Assembly: GCA_030054145.1 (NCBI GenBank)
Contig: JASGCK010000002.1
Span: forward strand, 243,759-307,758
Direction: 5' to 3'
From: Cytophagales bacterium
Lineage (GTDB): Bacteria > Pseudomonadota > Gammaproteobacteria > Burkholderiales > Burkholderiaceae_C
Length of the DNA stretch: 64,000 nucleotides
Shown piece after piece: positions 47,987 through 60,823 of this stretch. Position numbers and translations under genes: made by a program. Each line of letters begins with the position of its first letter. Position 1 is the stretch's first letter. Under the pieces are notes generated by a model, which had not been told where the DNA came from, ran no database searches, and was given only the letters and a program-made list of their open reading frames with translations.

Positions 47987-49825
47987 CTAAACGCCAACAT
48001 CCTTCTTAGTCAACGGAAATGATAACTCCACGCGCGCGCCCAATCCCTCTACTTCGCTTTTATTGGACAAGGTAATTTCGCCGTGATGCTCTTGCACAAT
48101 CTTGCGCACGACGGCCAAACCTAAACCTGTTCCTTTGGGCTTTGTCGTGTTGTACGGCTCAAAAGCACGCGCCAAAATATGTGACGCAAATCCCGTGCCG
48201 TTATCTTCAATACGGCAAATCAGCGCAGTCTGATTCGCATCTTGTCGCAAGGTCAAAATAATTTGCTTATCAAGTCCAGACACAGCACTACTTGCCTGCG
48301 CCGCATCCAATGCGTTTTGTAATAAATTGTGAATCACTTGCCGCAACTGCTCCGCATCACCTTCCATATTGGGTAAGTCTGGCGCAGCAACGACTTGTAT
48401 CGTGCCTTGTTGCACTTCGTTTTCATACAGCGATAACGTATCTTGAACCACCTGCAACAATGAGAGTGATTGCAACCGAGCGCTGGGCAAGCGCGCATAG
48501 TCGCGAAACTCATTGACCAAACGCTTCATCGCTTCGACCTGATCAACAATGGTTTTGACTGATTTTTCTAACACCGCTAAATCAGCGCCCTCCAGCTTGC
48601 CAGCAAGCTTCATCGCCAGCCGCTCAGCCGACAACTGAATCGGTGTGAGTGGGTTCTTAATCTCATGCGCCACCCGCTGAGCCACCTCGTTCCAAGCTTT
48701 GACGCGCTCGGTTTTTTGTTCCGCGATGCGTGCATCCGCTAGCTGCTGGGTCATGCTAGCAAAGGAGCGAGTCAGTCCTGCAAGCTCGTTATCGTCGGAC
48801 AATACCAGCTTTGGACTCAAATCACCAGCACTCACGCGTTCAACACCCAATGCCAAAACGAGCAGCGGTCGAACCAGTTGATTGCCTAAAATAACCGCCA
48901 AAATAAAAGCGCCCAGCACCGCTAAAAACAAACTGAGCGTGAGCGTACCGATATACATTTTTTGCAATCCAGATCGCGCGAGAGCTCGCTCTTGATATTC
49001 GCTGTAGGCGGTTTGCACGATGAGCGCGTTCTCCACTATGCTAGCGGGCAGTCGCTCGCTGACCACTAAATACCTAGGCTCAGCCATCAACTCCAAGCTA
49101 GGCGTACCAATCGAGACCAACACCTTCAGCCGTGCGCCTTTGGTTTTATTGGTGTCATCCAGTCCCTCAAACACGCTCAAGCTGCGCTGCGTTTTCAAGT
49201 TGCGCATCTGCTGTGCAGTAGGTCGCTCGGGTGCTAATTGAAAGCGCGACTCGCCGCTACTAGCCAACAGCGTTCCCGTATGCGTCCAGACCTGCGCATC
49301 GTCCGCTCCCCATTGCTCGCGCAGTCGATCCAACTTAACGGCCAATCCTGCATCGCTCTCCATTTGTAGTGTTGGTACTACACTGCGCACCTTATTCGAG
49401 AGATCGTTGGATAAATTATCGAGTGTTAATCGACCCAAATTCAGCCCCGCATCCAAAGCACTCTCTACGCGGACATCAAACCACGACTCAATCGAGCGCG
49501 ATACAAATTGATATGACACGCTGTAAATCAACAGGCCAGGCAGCACCCCAACTAACGCAAAAATGGCAGCCAATTTCATAAGCAATTTGCTACCGAATCG
49601 ACCCTCTTTCAAACGCTGCCGCAAGCGCCACGCCATCGCCACAATTGCGCACAGCAAAGCGGTGACCAAGAACCCGTTAAACAGTAACAAGTAACCAATA
49701 TTTTGATCACTCAAACTGCGATGGTCAACGGCGCGAATCAATAAATAAGTCAGCACAGCTGCTGTCAGCAGTGCCAATGCCAGTCCTGTGCGAAACACCA
49801 AGCGTGTCGCAGTCACGCCTCTCAT
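47987..49825 (-). CDS. ntrY: NtrY-like sensor histidine kinase
   Basis: A 612-residue membrane kinase with about four helices around a periplasmic part, a HAMP region (LVRPLLVLALGVERVSAGDLSP), the phospho-acceptor histidine in VAHEIKNPLTPIQL near residue 387, and the ATP site (NLLQNALDAA, DNGTGFASHI, KGTGLGLAVVRKI). In the family it senses redox or nitrogen state. Overlaps the DUF4390 stop by 4 bases. Confidence 0.92.
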   Translation of the reverse strand: MRGVTATRLVFRTGLALALLTAAVLTYLLIRAVDHRSLSDQNIGYLLLFNGFLVTALLCAIVAMAWRLRQRLKEGRFGSKLLMKLAAIFALVGVLPGLLIYSVSYQFVSRSIESWFDVRVESALDAGLNLGRLTLDNLSNDLSNKVRSVVPTLQMESDAGLAVKLDRLREQWGADDAQVWTHTGTLLASSGESRFQLAPERPTAQQMRNLKTQRSLSVFEGLDDTNKTKGARLKVLVSIGTPSLELMAEPRYLVVSERLPASIVENALIVQTAYSEYQERALARSGLQKMYIGTLTLSLFLAVLGAFILAVILGNQLVRPLLVLALGVERVSAGDLSPKLVLSDDNELAGLTRSFASMTQQLADARIAEQKTERVKAWNEVAQRVAHEIKNPLTPIQLSAERLAMKLAGKLEGADLAVLEKSVKTIVDQVEAMKRLVNEFRDYARLPSARLQSLSLLQVVQDTLSLYENEVQQGTIQVVAAPDLPNMEGDAEQLRQVIHNLLQNALDAAQASSAVSGLDKQIILTLRQDANQTALICRIEDNGTGFASHILARAFEPYNTTKPKGTGLGLAVVRKIVQEHHGEITLSNKSEVEGLGARVELSFPLTKKDVGV

Positions 49826-50433
49826 GGCGCCGCTCCCGTTAGCTGCATACGCTGGCGCAGCGTTGCGTTAATGCTCCAGTCGCCCTTGCCTAACAAACCA
49901 ATTTGCAACGGTTTTGGTAATTGCGAAATATCAAGCCGATAACTCAGCTGCATCCAATAATTGGTGTCATCAACATCAACCGCCGACATCACACGCCAGT
50001 TATAAATGCGCTGCGCCACCGTTAGAGCCTCTGCCAAAGTTTCATACGTTTGCGGCAGTTGCACGCCCAAACCTGATGGGCTCAGCCCTTCCGCCCAAGG
50101 CAGCACTCGCCAGCGCCGCGTTAAAGCTTGGTAAGAGATACGTGTTTGCCTACTGGCTGTTGCAATGGTTTTATCGGTCCAGTACCAACGCGCTTTCACA
50201 ACTTCTAACTCACTTACAAACGTGAGCGATACGCCCTTGTACATTGCCTCTTCAATGCTGCTAGGTAAATCAAATTTGATATCCGCTGAAATCGCCACAT
50301 CCGAGTTCATTCGCGTCGCTTTGAAATTCAATATCTCAGCGCCACCCGTTTGTGCCCATAGCAATGGCATACACAGCCATACAGCCATCAGACCTAGCGA
50401 GAACTTAAGCAGTTGTTTTTTCAAAAAGCGCAT
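49822..50433 (-). CDS. DUF4390 exported protein
   Basis: About 203 residues with a signal peptide (FLKKQLLKFSLGLMAVWLCMPLLWAQ) and the DUF4390 pattern of strands, ISADIKFDLPSSIEEAMYKGVSLTF. No known activity. It sits between rsmB and ntrY as in other Burkholderiales and overlaps the rsmB end by 29 bases. Confidence 0.85.
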   Translation of the reverse strand: MRFLKKQLLKFSLGLMAVWLCMPLLWAQTGGAEILNFKATRMNSDVAISADIKFDLPSSIEEAMYKGVSLTFVSELEVVKARWYWTDKTIATASRQTRISYQALTRRWRVLPWAEGLSPSGLGVQLPQTYETLAEALTVAQRIYNWRVMSAVDVDDTNYWMQLSYRLDISQLPKPLQIGLLGKGDWSINATLRQRMQLTGAAP

Positions 50434-51802
50434 CATAAAAACCATCATGCAACAACGAGGGAAGCCATAGACCGTGCGAGTCTAACGCCTTTGCTTGACG
50501 CTCGATTTGCAAAAACTGCCGTTTAATCACCTCACCTTCCAACTGAAATACGGAGCACGTTGCGTAAAGCAATCGCCCTTGCGCAGCCAGCGTTGTCCAA
50601 AGCGATTGCAACATCGCCAATTGAATGTGCCCCATCGCGCCCGCATCCGACTCGCGCCGCAGCCACCGCACATCAGGGTGACGGCGCACAATGCCTGATG
50701 CCGTACATGGCGCGTCGAGCAAGATGGCATCAAACGGCACACCGTCCCACCAATTTGCCACTTGCGCCGCATCGGCAATTTTGACTACGGCACGCTGCTT
50801 GAGCCGGCTCAAATTTTCGTGAACGCGACGAGCGCGTTTGGCATCAAGCTCAAGCGCCACCACTTCAAAATGTTTGCCCCAATCTTCGCCCGACAAAACG
50901 GGCATTCCCGCATCAGCAAAGGCGCACAAAAGTCGCTCAATCAAATGCGTGGTTTTTCCGCCAGGCGCGGCGCACGCGTCTAGCACGCGAATTTTGTGTC
51001 CTTGTTTAGCCCGCCCAACCAACCGCGCTAAAAACTCGTCGTTCAGCAATTGAGCCGCCGCGCCTTGCGCTGCGATATCTTGCACAGAAAACCAGCCATC
51101 CGCGTAATGCGGCAAACCTTGTACAGCGGGCGTATCCCGCAATACCAGCCCACAAGCCTTATCCAGCAAGGGCTGCAGGGGTGCCATTTCAGTACCAAGA
51201 GTTGCTACTCCTTGCAGCGCCAGCAACTCTGTGAACTCCACCACGGTTGTTTTGGCAAGATTAACTCGCAGCGTGAGTGGTGGCTTCATTTGATTCGCTG
51301 CCAAAATCGCTTGCCAGTTACCTGGTTGCTCGCGCCGCAACTGATCAATCCACCACTGCGGATGGTTGTACTGCGCCTCTTCACTCCTAGCCGCTTGCTG
51401 CGTCAGCGCCTCGCGCTCGCGTAAAAATCGGCGCAAAATCGCATTGATAAAGCTCGCGCTGGTTCGCGTTTTGGAATGCGCTTTTGCCGCGTCGACCGCT
51501 TGGTTGACTAGCGTGAAATCGGTATAACTCGCGCCCGAGTCTGGCTCGCTCACCAAGAGCGCAAGCGCTGTGCACAGCAGCGCGTCGACGGGCGGCATCG
51601 GCTCGCGCGGCGCAAGCAACTCGCGCAGCGCACGCGCCATACCCCAATTGCGTAGCACGGCAAAACTAAGCGCTTGCACGCCCGCGCGCATATCGGGTTT
51701 GACTACCGAACCGTCAAGCAACACATCGTTTAGCGAGCGACCCGCCATGACAAAAGCCACGGCTTTCGCCGTGGCTCCTAGCTGCGAAGACAAAGCTAGC
51801 AT
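50405..51802 (-). CDS. rsmB: 16S rRNA m5C967 methyltransferase
   Basis: The 465 residues join a NusB-like N-terminal RNA-binding domain to a methylase with SAM motif VLDACAAPGGKTTHLIE, DAPCTASGIVRRHPDVRW and the second cysteine in LLYATCSVFQLEGE. It follows rpoC on the same strand after 24 bases, which is not its usual neighbour. Confidence 0.95.
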   Translation of the reverse strand: MLALSSQLGATAKAVAFVMAGRSLNDVLLDGSVVKPDMRAGVQALSFAVLRNWGMARALRELLAPREPMPPVDALLCTALALLVSEPDSGASYTDFTLVNQAVDAAKAHSKTRTSASFINAILRRFLREREALTQQAARSEEAQYNHPQWWIDQLRREQPGNWQAILAANQMKPPLTLRVNLAKTTVVEFTELLALQGVATLGTEMAPLQPLLDKACGLVLRDTPAVQGLPHYADGWFSVQDIAAQGAAAQLLNDEFLARLVGRAKQGHKIRVLDACAAPGGKTTHLIERLLCAFADAGMPVLSGEDWGKHFEVVALELDAKRARRVHENLSRLKQRAVVKIADAAQVANWWDGVPFDAILLDAPCTASGIVRRHPDVRWLRRESDAGAMGHIQLAMLQSLWTTLAAQGRLLYATCSVFQLEGEVIKRQFLQIERQAKALDSHGLWLPSLLHDGFYDALFEKTTA

Positions 51803-51826
51803 TGCGCCGCTCTAGCAACCGTGCAG

Positions 51827-54800
51827 TTAAGCCGCAACCTCATCCTCAGTCGAAGCACTGGCCGCCTCTTCGGCTTGCGCTTCCTCTTCTGCAATGCGGC
51901 GGCGCTCGGCATCGTCCATTTGATCTTTGGCGGCACGTGCTTGGTGATAAGCCAAACCTGTACCCGCTGGAATCAAACGACCAACGATGACGTTTTCTTT
52001 GAGACCACGCAGCTCGTCGCGCTTGCCCATGATGGCAGCTTCGGTCAGCACACGTGTCGTCTCTTGGAACGACGCAGCACTGATAAAACTGTCCGTTGAC
52101 AACGATGCTTTCGTAATACCCAAGAGCACATTGCTGTAAGTCGCAGGCATTTTTCCTTCGGCACGCAGCGCGTCATTGGTGTTCAAAATCTCCGAACGCT
52201 CAACTTGCTCGCCTGCAATGTACGTCGAGTCGCCAGCGTTTTCAACCACCACGCGGCGCAACATCTGACGAACAATCACTTCGATATGCTTGTCGTTGAT
52301 CTTTACGCCTTGCAAGCGATACACGTCCTGCACTTCGTCCACGATGTAACGCGCCAACTCTTCTGCACCCAGTAAACGCAAAATGTCTTGCGGGTCAGCT
52401 GGACCGTCAATGATGCTCTCGCCTTTATTGACAACTTGACCTTCATGCACCACCAAGTTTTTCTCTTTTGGCACAAGCTCTTCCCACACCTTGCCATCAG
52501 GATCGGTGATCTGCAAACGAACCTTGCCTTTGGTTTCCTTACCAAAAGAAATGGTGCCCGTCATCTCCGCAAGCATACCTTTGTCTTTTGGCGCACGCGC
52601 TTCAAAGAGCTCTGCCACGCGCGGCAAACCGCCCGTAATATCCCGGGTTTTTTGACCTTCCATCGGGATACGTGCCAGCACTTCACCTGGGTTGATCTCC
52701 TGGCCATCACGCACTTGAATCAGCGCACCTACGGGCAAACCAATCGTCACCGCGTGCTCCGTGCCTGGAATCTTGATTTCTTTACCCGAAGCGTCAAGCA
52801 GCTTGACTTGCGGACGAACCACTTTAGCCGCGCCACGGCGTTTAGGATCAATCACGACAAGCGTTGACAAGCCCGTGACATCATCAACCTGCTTGGCAAC
52901 CGTTACACCTTCTTCGATGTTTTCAAATTGAACCTTGCCCGCGAACTCCGAAATAATCGGACGCGTGAGTGGATCCCAATTTGCCAAAACCGTTCCCGCT
53001 TTGATTGATTGATCAGGCTTGATCGCTAGCACCGCGCCGTATGGCACTTTATGACGCTCACGCTCACGCCCATGCTCATCGTTGATGATGATTTCGCCCG
53101 AACGCGCAATCACCACCAGCTCTTTTTTACCGTTGGTCACATAGCGCATCGTGGAGTTAAAACCAATCACACCGCTTGATTTGGCTTCCACGTTAGAGAT
53201 CACTGCGGCACGCGAGGCCGCGCCACCAATGTGGAACGTACGCATCGTCAACTGCGTCCCTGGCTCACCAATCGACTGCGCTGCAATCACGCCAACTGCT
53301 TCGCCAGCGTTAATCAAACCACCGCGTCCCAAATCGCGTCCATAGCATTTGGCACAAATACCGAAGCGCGTTTCGCAAGTCAATGCAGTGCGAACTTTGA
53401 TCTCGTCAACACCAGCAGCTTCCAGCATTTCGATGTTGTCTTCGTCCAGCAAATGACCCGCGGGCATCAGCACTGCGCGTGTTTCTGGATGCAATACTTC
53501 CTCCGCAGTTGAGCGGCCTAGCACACGGTCGCGCAAAGCTTCCATGACCTCGCCGCCCTCAACGATTGAGCGCATTGTTGAGCCCAAATAAGTGCCGCAA
53601 TCCAGCTCGCGCACCACCAAGTCCTGCGTCACGTCCACCAAGCGGCGCGTGAGGTAACCCGAGTTAGCGGTCTTCAAAGCCGTATCCGCCAAGCCTTTAC
53701 GCGCACCGTGGGTGGAAATAAAGTACTCCAGCACATTCAAGCCATCACGGAAGTTCGCCTTAATCGGTGTCTCGATGATTGAGCCGTCGGGCTTGGCCAT
53801 CAAGCCGCGCATACCCGCAACTTGACGAATCTGCGCCGCAGAGCCGCGAGCGCCCGAGTCCGCCATCATGTAGATGGAGTTAAACGACTCTTGATCAACT
53901 GTCTTACCGTGGCGGTCAACCACCTTCTCGGTTGCCAATTGCGCCATCATGACCTTAGACACTTCATCGCCAGCCTTGCCCCAAATGTCAACGACTTTGT
54001 TGTAGCGCTCGCCCACAGTCACCAAACCTGATGCGTATTGCTGTGCAATTTCTTTGACTTCAGTCTCGGCGCGAGAAATGATGCCCGCCTTCTCTTTTGG
54101 CACAAGCATATCGTCAATCGAAATCGAGATGCCTGCCTTCGTTGCCAAGCGGAATCCCGCTTGCAGCAATTTATCGGCAAACACTACCGTTTCTTTCAAG
54201 CCGCATTTGCGGAACGACATCTTGATGAGTTTAGAAATTTCCTTCTTCGTCAGCGCCTTGTTAATGTTCTCAAACGCCAAACCTTTTGGCAAGATTTCTG
54301 AGAGCAACGCACGTCCCACCGTTGTCGCCCAAATTTTGGTTGAAGGCGTGAACTCGCCCGTCTCTTTATTGAGCGTGTATTCAGTCAAACGCACATTCAC
54401 TTTGGCGGTGATCTCGGTCACGCCTGCCTCCATAGCACGCTCTACCTCGGCCACATCAGCAAAGATCAAGCCTTCACCCTTGGCGTTGGTGCGCTCACGT
54501 GTTGCGTAGTAAAGACCCAGCACCACGTCTTGCGACGGCACGATGGATGGCTCGCCTGAAGCGGGGAACAAAATATTGTTCGATGCCAGCATCAAAGTGC
54601 GTGCTTCCATTTGAGCTTCAACCGACAGCGGCACGTGAACCGCCATTTGATCGCCGTCAAAGTCGGCATTAAACGCCGAGCAAACGAGCGGATGCAATTG
54701 AATCGCCTTGCCTTCAATCAAGATTGGCTCAAACGCTTGGATGCCAAGGCGATGCAGTGTGGGGGCGCGGTTCAGCATCACAGGATGCTCGCGAATCACC

Positions 54801-56035
54801 TCTTCCAGCAAGTCCCAAACAATTGGCGTACCCGATTCAACTTCTTTCTTAGCCGCCTTAATCGTCGTGGCAATGCCAAGCGCCTCAAGGCGCGAGAAGA
54901 TAAATGGTTTGAACAGCTCCAGCGCCATCAACTTTGGCAAACCGCACTGATGCAGTTTGAGTGTGGGTCCAACCGTAATCACAGAGCGACCCGAGTAATC
55001 GACGCGCTTACCCAGCAAGTTTTGACGGAAGCGTCCGCCCTTGCCTTTAATCATGTCGGCGAGTGATTTGAGCGTGCGCTTGTTAGCGCCCGTCATCGCC
55101 TTACCGCGGCGACCGTTATCCAGCAAGCTGTCCACGGCTTCTTGCAACATCCGCTTTTCATTGCGAGCAATGATTTCTGGCGCTTTGAGTTCTAAGAGGC
55201 GACCCAAGCGGCCATTACGGTTAATCACGCGGCGATACAAATCGTTCAAATCAGACGTTGCAAAACGTCCGCCGTCCAGCGGCACAAGTGGACGCAAATC
55301 AGGTGGCAACACAGGCAGCACTTCAAGAATCATCCACTCAGGTTTGATGCCTGACTTTTTGAACGCCTCAAGAATTTTTAGGCGCTTAGAGTTCTTTTTA
55401 ACCTTGGTCTCAGAACCCGTTAAGTCTCCGCGCAGGCGCTCGATTTCACCTTCAATGTCAATGCTGGCCAAGAGTTCTTTAATGCCTTCCGCGCCCATTT
55501 TGGCAACGAACTCATCGCCGTACTCTTGCTCTTTGGCATCGAACTCGTCTTCCGACATGATGCCGTATTTTTTCAGTGGTGTCATGCCAGGATCGGTCAC
55601 AACATAGGCTTCAAAGTAGAGCACGCGCTCGATGTCGCGCAGCGTCATATCCAGCACCATACCAAGGCGTGATGGCAAGGATTTGAGGAACCAGATATGG
55701 GCGCAAGGCGCGGCCAAATCGATGTGTCCCATGCGCTCGCGGCGCACCTTGGTTTGCGTGACTTCAACGCCGCATTTCTCGCAGATCACACCGCGATGTT
55801 TCAGGCGTTTGTACTTGCCGCACAAGCATTCGTAGTCTTTGATGGGGCCAAAAATCTTGGCGCAAAACAGACCATCGCGCTCAGGCTTGAAAGTGCGGTA
55901 GTTAATGGTTTCTGGTTTTTTAACTTCACCAAAAGACCATGAGCGAATCTTCTCAGGAGATGCCATCGCAATTTTGATGGCCGAGAAATTTTCGGAAGGC
56001 GTAAATTGCTTAAAGAGGTCGAGAATGGATTTCAT
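51827..56035 (-). CDS. rpoC: RNA polymerase beta' subunit
   Basis: The 1402 residues contain the N-terminal zinc finger ([20 protein letters not shown]), the catalytic NADFDGDQM near 460, the bridge helix and trigger-loop area and a second zinc site ([16 protein letters not shown]). The tail is acidic (TEDEVAA). It lies 37 bases after rpoB. Confidence 0.99.
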   Translation of the reverse strand: MKSILDLFKQFTPSENFSAIKIAMASPEKIRSWSFGEVKKPETINYRTFKPERDGLFCAKIFGPIKDYECLCGKYKRLKHRGVICEKCGVEVTQTKVRRERMGHIDLAAPCAHIWFLKSLPSRLGMVLDMTLRDIERVLYFEAYVVTDPGMTPLKKYGIMSEDEFDAKEQEYGDEFVAKMGAEGIKELLASIDIEGEIERLRGDLTGSETKVKKNSKRLKILEAFKKSGIKPEWMILEVLPVLPPDLRPLVPLDGGRFATSDLNDLYRRVINRNGRLGRLLELKAPEIIARNEKRMLQEAVDSLLDNGRRGKAMTGANKRTLKSLADMIKGKGGRFRQNLLGKRVDYSGRSVITVGPTLKLHQCGLPKLMALELFKPFIFSRLEALGIATTIKAAKKEVESGTPIVWDLLEEVIREHPVMLNRAPTLHRLGIQAFEPILIEGKAIQLHPLVCSAFNADFDGDQMAVHVPLSVEAQMEARTLMLASNNILFPASGEPSIVPSQDVVLGLYYATRERTNAKGEGLIFADVAEVERAMEAGVTEITAKVNVRLTEYTLNKETGEFTPSTKIWATTVGRALLSEILPKGLAFENINKALTKKEISKLIKMSFRKCGLKETVVFADKLLQAGFRLATKAGISISIDDMLVPKEKAGIISRAETEVKEIAQQYASGLVTVGERYNKVVDIWGKAGDEVSKVMMAQLATEKVVDRHGKTVDQESFNSIYMMADSGARGSAAQIRQVAGMRGLMAKPDGSIIETPIKANFRDGLNVLEYFISTHGARKGLADTALKTANSGYLTRRLVDVTQDLVVRELDCGTYLGSTMRSIVEGGEVMEALRDRVLGRSTAEEVLHPETRAVLMPAGHLLDEDNIEMLEAAGVDEIKVRTALTCETRFGICAKCYGRDLGRGGLINAGEAVGVIAAQSIGEPGTQLTMRTFHIGGAASRAAVISNVEAKSSGVIGFNSTMRYVTNGKKELVVIARSGEIIINDEHGRERERHKVPYGAVLAIKPDQSIKAGTVLANWDPLTRPIISEFAGKVQFENIEEGVTVAKQVDDVTGLSTLVVIDPKRRGAAKVVRPQVKLLDASGKEIKIPGTEHAVTIGLPVGALIQVRDGQEINPGEVLARIPMEGQKTRDITGGLPRVAELFEARAPKDKGMLAEMTGTISFGKETKGKVRLQITDPDGKVWEELVPKEKNLVVHEGQVVNKGESIIDGPADPQDILRLLGAEELARYIVDEVQDVYRLQGVKINDKHIEVIVRQMLRRVVVENAGDSTYIAGEQVERSEILNTNDALRAEGKMPATYSNVLLGITKASLSTDSFISAASFQETTRVLTEAAIMGKRDELRGLKENVIVGRLIPAGTGLAYHQARAAKDQMDDAERRRIAEEEAQAEEAASASTEDEVAA

Positions 56036-56072
56036 GTGTGTTCCTTTATCTGTTTATTAAAAGCAATCAAAC

Positions 56073-59000
56073 TTAAATTTTTTCCAAGTCCATGTCGATA
56101 CCAAGCGAGCGGATCTCTTTGACCAGCACGTTGAACGACTCAGGCATTCCCGCGTCAATCGTGTGCTCGCCTTTGACAATGCTCTCATAGACTTTGGTGC
56201 GGCCTTGCACATCATCGGACTTGACGGTGAGCATCTCTTGCAAGATGTACGACGCGCCATAAGCCTCCAATGCCCACACCTCCATCTCGCCGAAGCGTTG
56301 ACCACCAAACTGCGCCTTGCCGCCCAGTGGTTGCTGCGTGACCAAGCTGTAAGGACCTGTGGAGCGAGCGTGCATCTTGTCATCCACCAAGTGATGCAGT
56401 TTGAGCACATGCATATAACCCACCGTGACGGGACGCTCAAACTTATCGCCTGTGCGGCCATCGTACAAAGCAGCTTGCGTGCGCGTCGCGTTCAAGCCCT
56501 TTGCTTTTGCCACGTCACCAGGATAGGCTAATTGCAGCATGGCTTGAATTTCACCTTCGGTTGCGCCATCAAACACGGGGGTCGCAAATGGCACACCTTT
56601 GGAGAGTTGCACAGCCATTTCGCGCACATCCTCATCTTTCAGTTTGGAGAGGTCTTCTTTTTTGCCCGAATTGTTGTAGATCACTTCCATCGCCTGACGC
56701 AACTCAGTCACTTTAGCCTCACCTTGCAACAAGTCGCCAATGCGCTGACCAATACCCTTAGCCGCCCAGCCCAAATGCACCTCTAGCACCTGACCCACGT
56801 TCATGCGTGAAGGCACGCCTAGCGGATTCAATACGATGTCGCACGGTGTGCCATCCGCCATAAATGGCATATCTTCGACGGGCACAATTTTGGAGACCAC
56901 ACCCTTGTTTCCGTGGCGACCCGCCATCTTGTCACCTGGTTGCAAGCGGCGCTTGACTGCCAAATAAACCTTAACCATTTTGAGCACACCTGGAGGCAAT
57001 TCGTCGCCTTGTGTGAGCTTGGTACGCTTCTCTTCAAAAGCCATGTCAAAGTCGTGACGGGTTTGCTCCATCGCGTTTTTGATTGACTCAAGCGATGCTG
57101 CGACATCTTCGTCTGCTGGGCGAATATCGAACCAGTGGAATTTCTCGACCGAAGTCAAATATTCCTTAGTAATTTTTGCGCCCTTCGCCAGCTTGGCAGG
57201 ACCGCCGTTAGCGGTTTTACCTGTCAGTAATTTTTCAATACGATCAAATGCATCGGCCTCCACAATGCGCAGTTGATCATTCAAATCAAGACGGAAACGC
57301 TTGAGTTCGTCGTCAATAATTTGCTGCGCACGCTTGTCACGCACAATGCCTTCGCGAGTAAATACTTGCACATCAATCACCGTGCCTGAGCTACCTTGGC
57401 TGACGCGCAAAGACGTGTCTTTCACATCGCTGGCTTTTTCACCAAAGATGGCGCGAAGCAGCTTCTCTTCGGGCGTGAGTGTGGTCTCGCCTTTTGGCGT
57501 AACCTTACCAACTAGCGTATCGCCAGGCTGCACTTCTGCGCCCACGTAGATGATGCCCGACTCGTCCAAACGATTGAGTTGTTGCTCTGCCAAGTTCGGG
57601 ATATCGCGCGTAATTTCTTCCGCCCCCAGTTTGGTATCACGCGCAGCAATCGTCAACTCTTCGATATGAATTGAGGTGTAGCGATCTTCCGACACCACAC
57701 GCTCGGAGATCATGATTGAGTCTTCGAAGTTGTAGCCGTTCCAAGGCATGAAGGCGACGAGCATATTTTGACCCAGCGCTAACTCACCCAAATCAGTCGA
57801 TGCACCATCGGCAATCACGTCGCCTTTGGCGATTTTGTCGCCGCGCGTCACGATTGGACGCTGGTGGATATTCGTGTTTTGGTTGGAGCGTTGGTATTTG
57901 ATCAGGTTGTAAATATCCACGCCGACTTCGCCCGCTTGCGCTTCTGCGTCGTTCACGCGCACCACAATGCGCGTCGCATCGACGTAATCCACCACACCGC
58001 CGCGTGTTGCTGTCACGACCGTGCCCGAGTCAATTGCCGCCACGCGCTCAATGCCCGTTCCAACCAACGCTTTTTCAGGACGAAGCACTGGCACAGCTTG
58101 ACGCTGCATATTCGCACCCATGAGCGCACGGTTCGCATCATCATGCTCCAAAAATGGCACCAAGGACGCTGCAACCGAGACGATCTGTGCAGGCGACACA
58201 TCCATGTATTGGATGCGCTCAGCACCCACCAAAACGGACTCACCCATTTCACGCGCAGAGATCAAGTCGCCAGTCAATTGACCCTCGGCATCCAGCTCGG
58301 CGTTTGCCTGCGCAATCACGTATTTGCCTTCTTCAATTGCTGACAAGTAATCAATTTGCTTGGTCACTTTGCCATCAATCACGCGGCGATACGGCGTTTC
58401 AATAAAGCCGTATTCATTCAAACGCGCATAAAGCGCGAGTGAGTTAATCAAACCAATGTTTGGCCCCTCAGGTGTTTCAATCGGGCAAACGCGACCGTAA
58501 TGCGTGACGTGAACGTCGCGGACTTCAAAGCCAGCACGCTCGCGCGTCAAACCACCAGGTCCAAGGGCAGAGACGCGGCGCTTGTGCGTGATCTCAGACA
58601 ATGGATTGGTTTGATCCATGAACTGCGACAACTGCGATGAACCAAAGAACTCTTTAAGCGAAGCCGTAATCGGCTTGGAGTTGATGAGGTCGTGCGGCAT
58701 GAGTGGCTCTTGACCAGGACCACCTTCGGCTTGACCGAGACGCTCCTTCACGGCCTTTTCGATACGCGCCAAGCCCACACGGTATTGGTTTTCGGCCAAT
58801 TCACCGACGCAGCGAACACGGCGATTGCCAAGGTGATCAATGTCATCGACTTGACCATTGCCATTGCGCAAGTCAACCAGAATTTTGACCACGTGCATGA
58901 TGTCGTCGTTTGATAAAACCATCGAGCCAGTGGACTCTGGACGACCCACGCGGGCGTTAAATTTCATGCGACCCACACGCGACAAATCGTACGTGTCGGG

Positions 59001-60218
59001 GTTGTAGAACAGGCGTTGGAATAGTGCCTGAACAGCGTCTTCGGTTGGTGGCTCGCCAGGGCGCATCATGCGGTAAATAGCCACACGCGCAGCCAACTCA
59101 TCCGCCGTTTCGTCCGAACGCAGCGTTTGCGAAATGTAAGCCCCTTGGTCAAGCTCGTTGGTGTAAATACAAGCAAGATCGGTGATGCTGCTGGAGCGCA
59201 ATTTTTTGAGCAGCACTTCAGTCAACTCATCGTTGGCCTTAGCAATAATTTCGCCCGTATCCGTATCCACAATGTTGTTGGCAAGCACGCGGCCTAGCAA
59301 GAAATCTTCTGGCACGCTGATGTGCGTGGTGTTCGAGGCTTCCAGCTCTTTGGTATGACGAGCCGTCACGCGCTTATCTTTGGCAACAATGACGTTGCCT
59401 TTTTTGTCGGTGATATCGAAACGCGCCACTTCGCCACGCAAACGCTCAGCCACAAAGGCCATTTGAGCGCCGCTCTCCATGAGCTTGAAGTTGTCGTTCA
59501 CAAAGAAGTTAGCAAGGATTGACTCGTTGTTCAGACCAATCGCTTTGAGCAACGTCGTCACAGGCATTTTGCGGCGACGGTCAACGCGGAAGTACAAAAT
59601 ATCTTTGGGGTCGAATTCAAAATCGAGCCACGAACCACGGTAAGGAATGATACGTGCCGAGAACAACAGCTTGCCCGAGCTGTGCGTCTTGCCTTTATCG
59701 TGCTCAAAGAACACGCCAGGGCTACGGTGCAACTGCGACACAATCACGCGCTCCGTGCCATTGATGATGAATGAGCCTTTATCGGTCATCAAAGGCACTT
59801 GCCCCATGTAGACTTCTTGCTCTTTTACTTCTTTAACTACCTTGGATTGAGGGGTTGAAGTTTCGCGGTCATAAATAATCAATTGCACACGGGCGCGCAC
59901 GGCAGAGCCAAAAGTGAGTCCACGTGTTTGGCATTCGCGCACATCAAATGCGGGCTTGCCAAGCGTGTACTCCAAAAATTTCATTTCAACAAAACTGTTG
60001 TGCGACACAATCGGGAACGCTGCCGTAAAAGCGGCTTGTAAACCTGTATCGACGCGCTCTTTCGGAGGAATATCAGCTTGCAGAAATGAGACATAAGCGT
60101 CGCGCTGCATTTGCAGCAAATAAGGAATCGCTAACACATTTTCGCGCCCTCCGAAACTTTTACGAATACGTTTGCGCTCAGTAAATGAGTACGCTGGTTT
60201 GGTTTGCGTGCTGGCCAT
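56073..60218 (-). CDS. rpoB: RNA polymerase beta subunit
   Basis: The 1381 residues start [23 protein letters not shown]. The rifampicin pocket reads [19 protein letters not shown] then [14 protein letters not shown], the susceptible type. The C-terminal [24 protein letters not shown] clamp anchor is intact. Confidence 0.99.
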   Translation of the reverse strand: MASTQTKPAYSFTERKRIRKSFGGRENVLAIPYLLQMQRDAYVSFLQADIPPKERVDTGLQAAFTAAFPIVSHNSFVEMKFLEYTLGKPAFDVRECQTRGLTFGSAVRARVQLIIYDRETSTPQSKVVKEVKEQEVYMGQVPLMTDKGSFIINGTERVIVSQLHRSPGVFFEHDKGKTHSSGKLLFSARIIPYRGSWLDFEFDPKDILYFRVDRRRKMPVTTLLKAIGLNNESILANFFVNDNFKLMESGAQMAFVAERLRGEVARFDITDKKGNVIVAKDKRVTARHTKELEASNTTHISVPEDFLLGRVLANNIVDTDTGEIIAKANDELTEVLLKKLRSSSITDLACIYTNELDQGAYISQTLRSDETADELAARVAIYRMMRPGEPPTEDAVQALFQRLFYNPDTYDLSRVGRMKFNARVGRPESTGSMVLSNDDIMHVVKILVDLRNGNGQVDDIDHLGNRRVRCVGELAENQYRVGLARIEKAVKERLGQAEGGPGQEPLMPHDLINSKPITASLKEFFGSSQLSQFMDQTNPLSEITHKRRVSALGPGGLTRERAGFEVRDVHVTHYGRVCPIETPEGPNIGLINSLALYARLNEYGFIETPYRRVIDGKVTKQIDYLSAIEEGKYVIAQANAELDAEGQLTGDLISAREMGESVLVGAERIQYMDVSPAQIVSVAASLVPFLEHDDANRALMGANMQRQAVPVLRPEKALVGTGIERVAAIDSGTVVTATRGGVVDYVDATRIVVRVNDAEAQAGEVGVDIYNLIKYQRSNQNTNIHQRPIVTRGDKIAKGDVIADGASTDLGELALGQNMLVAFMPWNGYNFEDSIMISERVVSEDRYTSIHIEELTIAARDTKLGAEEITRDIPNLAEQQLNRLDESGIIYVGAEVQPGDTLVGKVTPKGETTLTPEEKLLRAIFGEKASDVKDTSLRVSQGSSGTVIDVQVFTREGIVRDKRAQQIIDDELKRFRLDLNDQLRIVEADAFDRIEKLLTGKTANGGPAKLAKGAKITKEYLTSVEKFHWFDIRPADEDVAASLESIKNAMEQTRHDFDMAFEEKRTKLTQGDELPPGVLKMVKVYLAVKRRLQPGDKMAGRHGNKGVVSKIVPVEDMPFMADGTPCDIVLNPLGVPSRMNVGQVLEVHLGWAAKGIGQRIGDLLQGEAKVTELRQAMEVIYNNSGKKEDLSKLKDEDVREMAVQLSKGVPFATPVFDGATEGEIQAMLQLAYPGDVAKAKGLNATRTQAALYDGRTGDKFERPVTVGYMHVLKLHHLVDDKMHARSTGPYSLVTQQPLGGKAQFGGQRFGEMEVWALEAYGASYILQEMLTVKSDDVQGRTKVYESIVKGEHTIDAGMPESFNVLVKEIRSLGIDMDLEKI

Positions 60219-60364
60219 AGAACACCCCTTTTTGAAGTTTCAAATTGATGTGAATAATCACTAAATGACAGTGCATCTTGGCAACTGGCCGCTACCAGTT
60301 ATTGGCGGACGGTGTGGCGTTGCACCACACCCGAACCAAGATATATCTCGTTACAGAAAACACT

Positions 60365-60399
60365 AAAAAACACACTCACCCGCATAGCTGGCAAGTGTG
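60365..60399 (-). terminator. attenuator-like hairpin between rplL and rpoB
   Basis: On the minus strand CACACTTGCC pairs with GGGTGAGTGTG (one or two G-T pairs) and a T6 run follows. It lies about 16 bases after rplL. A partial terminator here, known in other bacteria, would lower rpoBC relative to L7/L12. Confidence 0.72.
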
Positions 60400-60414
60400 C
60401 TTGATGGTGATCTC

Positions 60415-60786
60415 TTATTTGAGTTCGGCCTTTGCGCCAGCTTCTTCCAGCTTTTTCTTAGCCGCTTCTGCGTCGGCTTTGTTTGCGCCTTCTTTAACCG
60501 CTTTAGGTGCGCCGTCAACCATGTCTTTAGCTTCTTTGAGGCCAAGACCTGTGATCTCGCGCACCGCTTTAATCACGGACACTTTGTTAGCGCCAGCTTC
60601 AAGCAAAACGACGTTGAATTCAGTCTTCTCTTCAGCAGCAGCAACAGGGCCCGCAGCAGCAGCGGGGCCCGCAGCAGCAGCAGCGCTCACACCAAACTTC
60701 TCTTCGATGGCTTTCACCAAATCGTTGAGATCCATAACCGACATCGTATCGAGTGCGGTCAAAAATGCGTCTTTATCAAATGCCAT
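60415..60786 (-). CDS. rplL: 50S ribosomal protein L7/L12
   Basis: A 123-residue stalk protein: [32 protein letters not shown], an Ala/Pro-Gly hinge, and the factor-binding domain [31 protein letters not shown]. Confidence 0.98.
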   Translation of the reverse strand: MAFDKDAFLTALDTMSVMDLNDLVKAIEEKFGVSAAAAAGPAAAAGPVAAAEEKTEFNVVLLEAGANKVSVIKAVREITGLGLKEAKDMVDGAPKAVKEGANKADAEAAKKKLEEAGAKAELK

Positions 60787-60823
60787 TTTTATTTCCTAAT
60801 ATCTTTAGTTGGAATTGAAGTGA

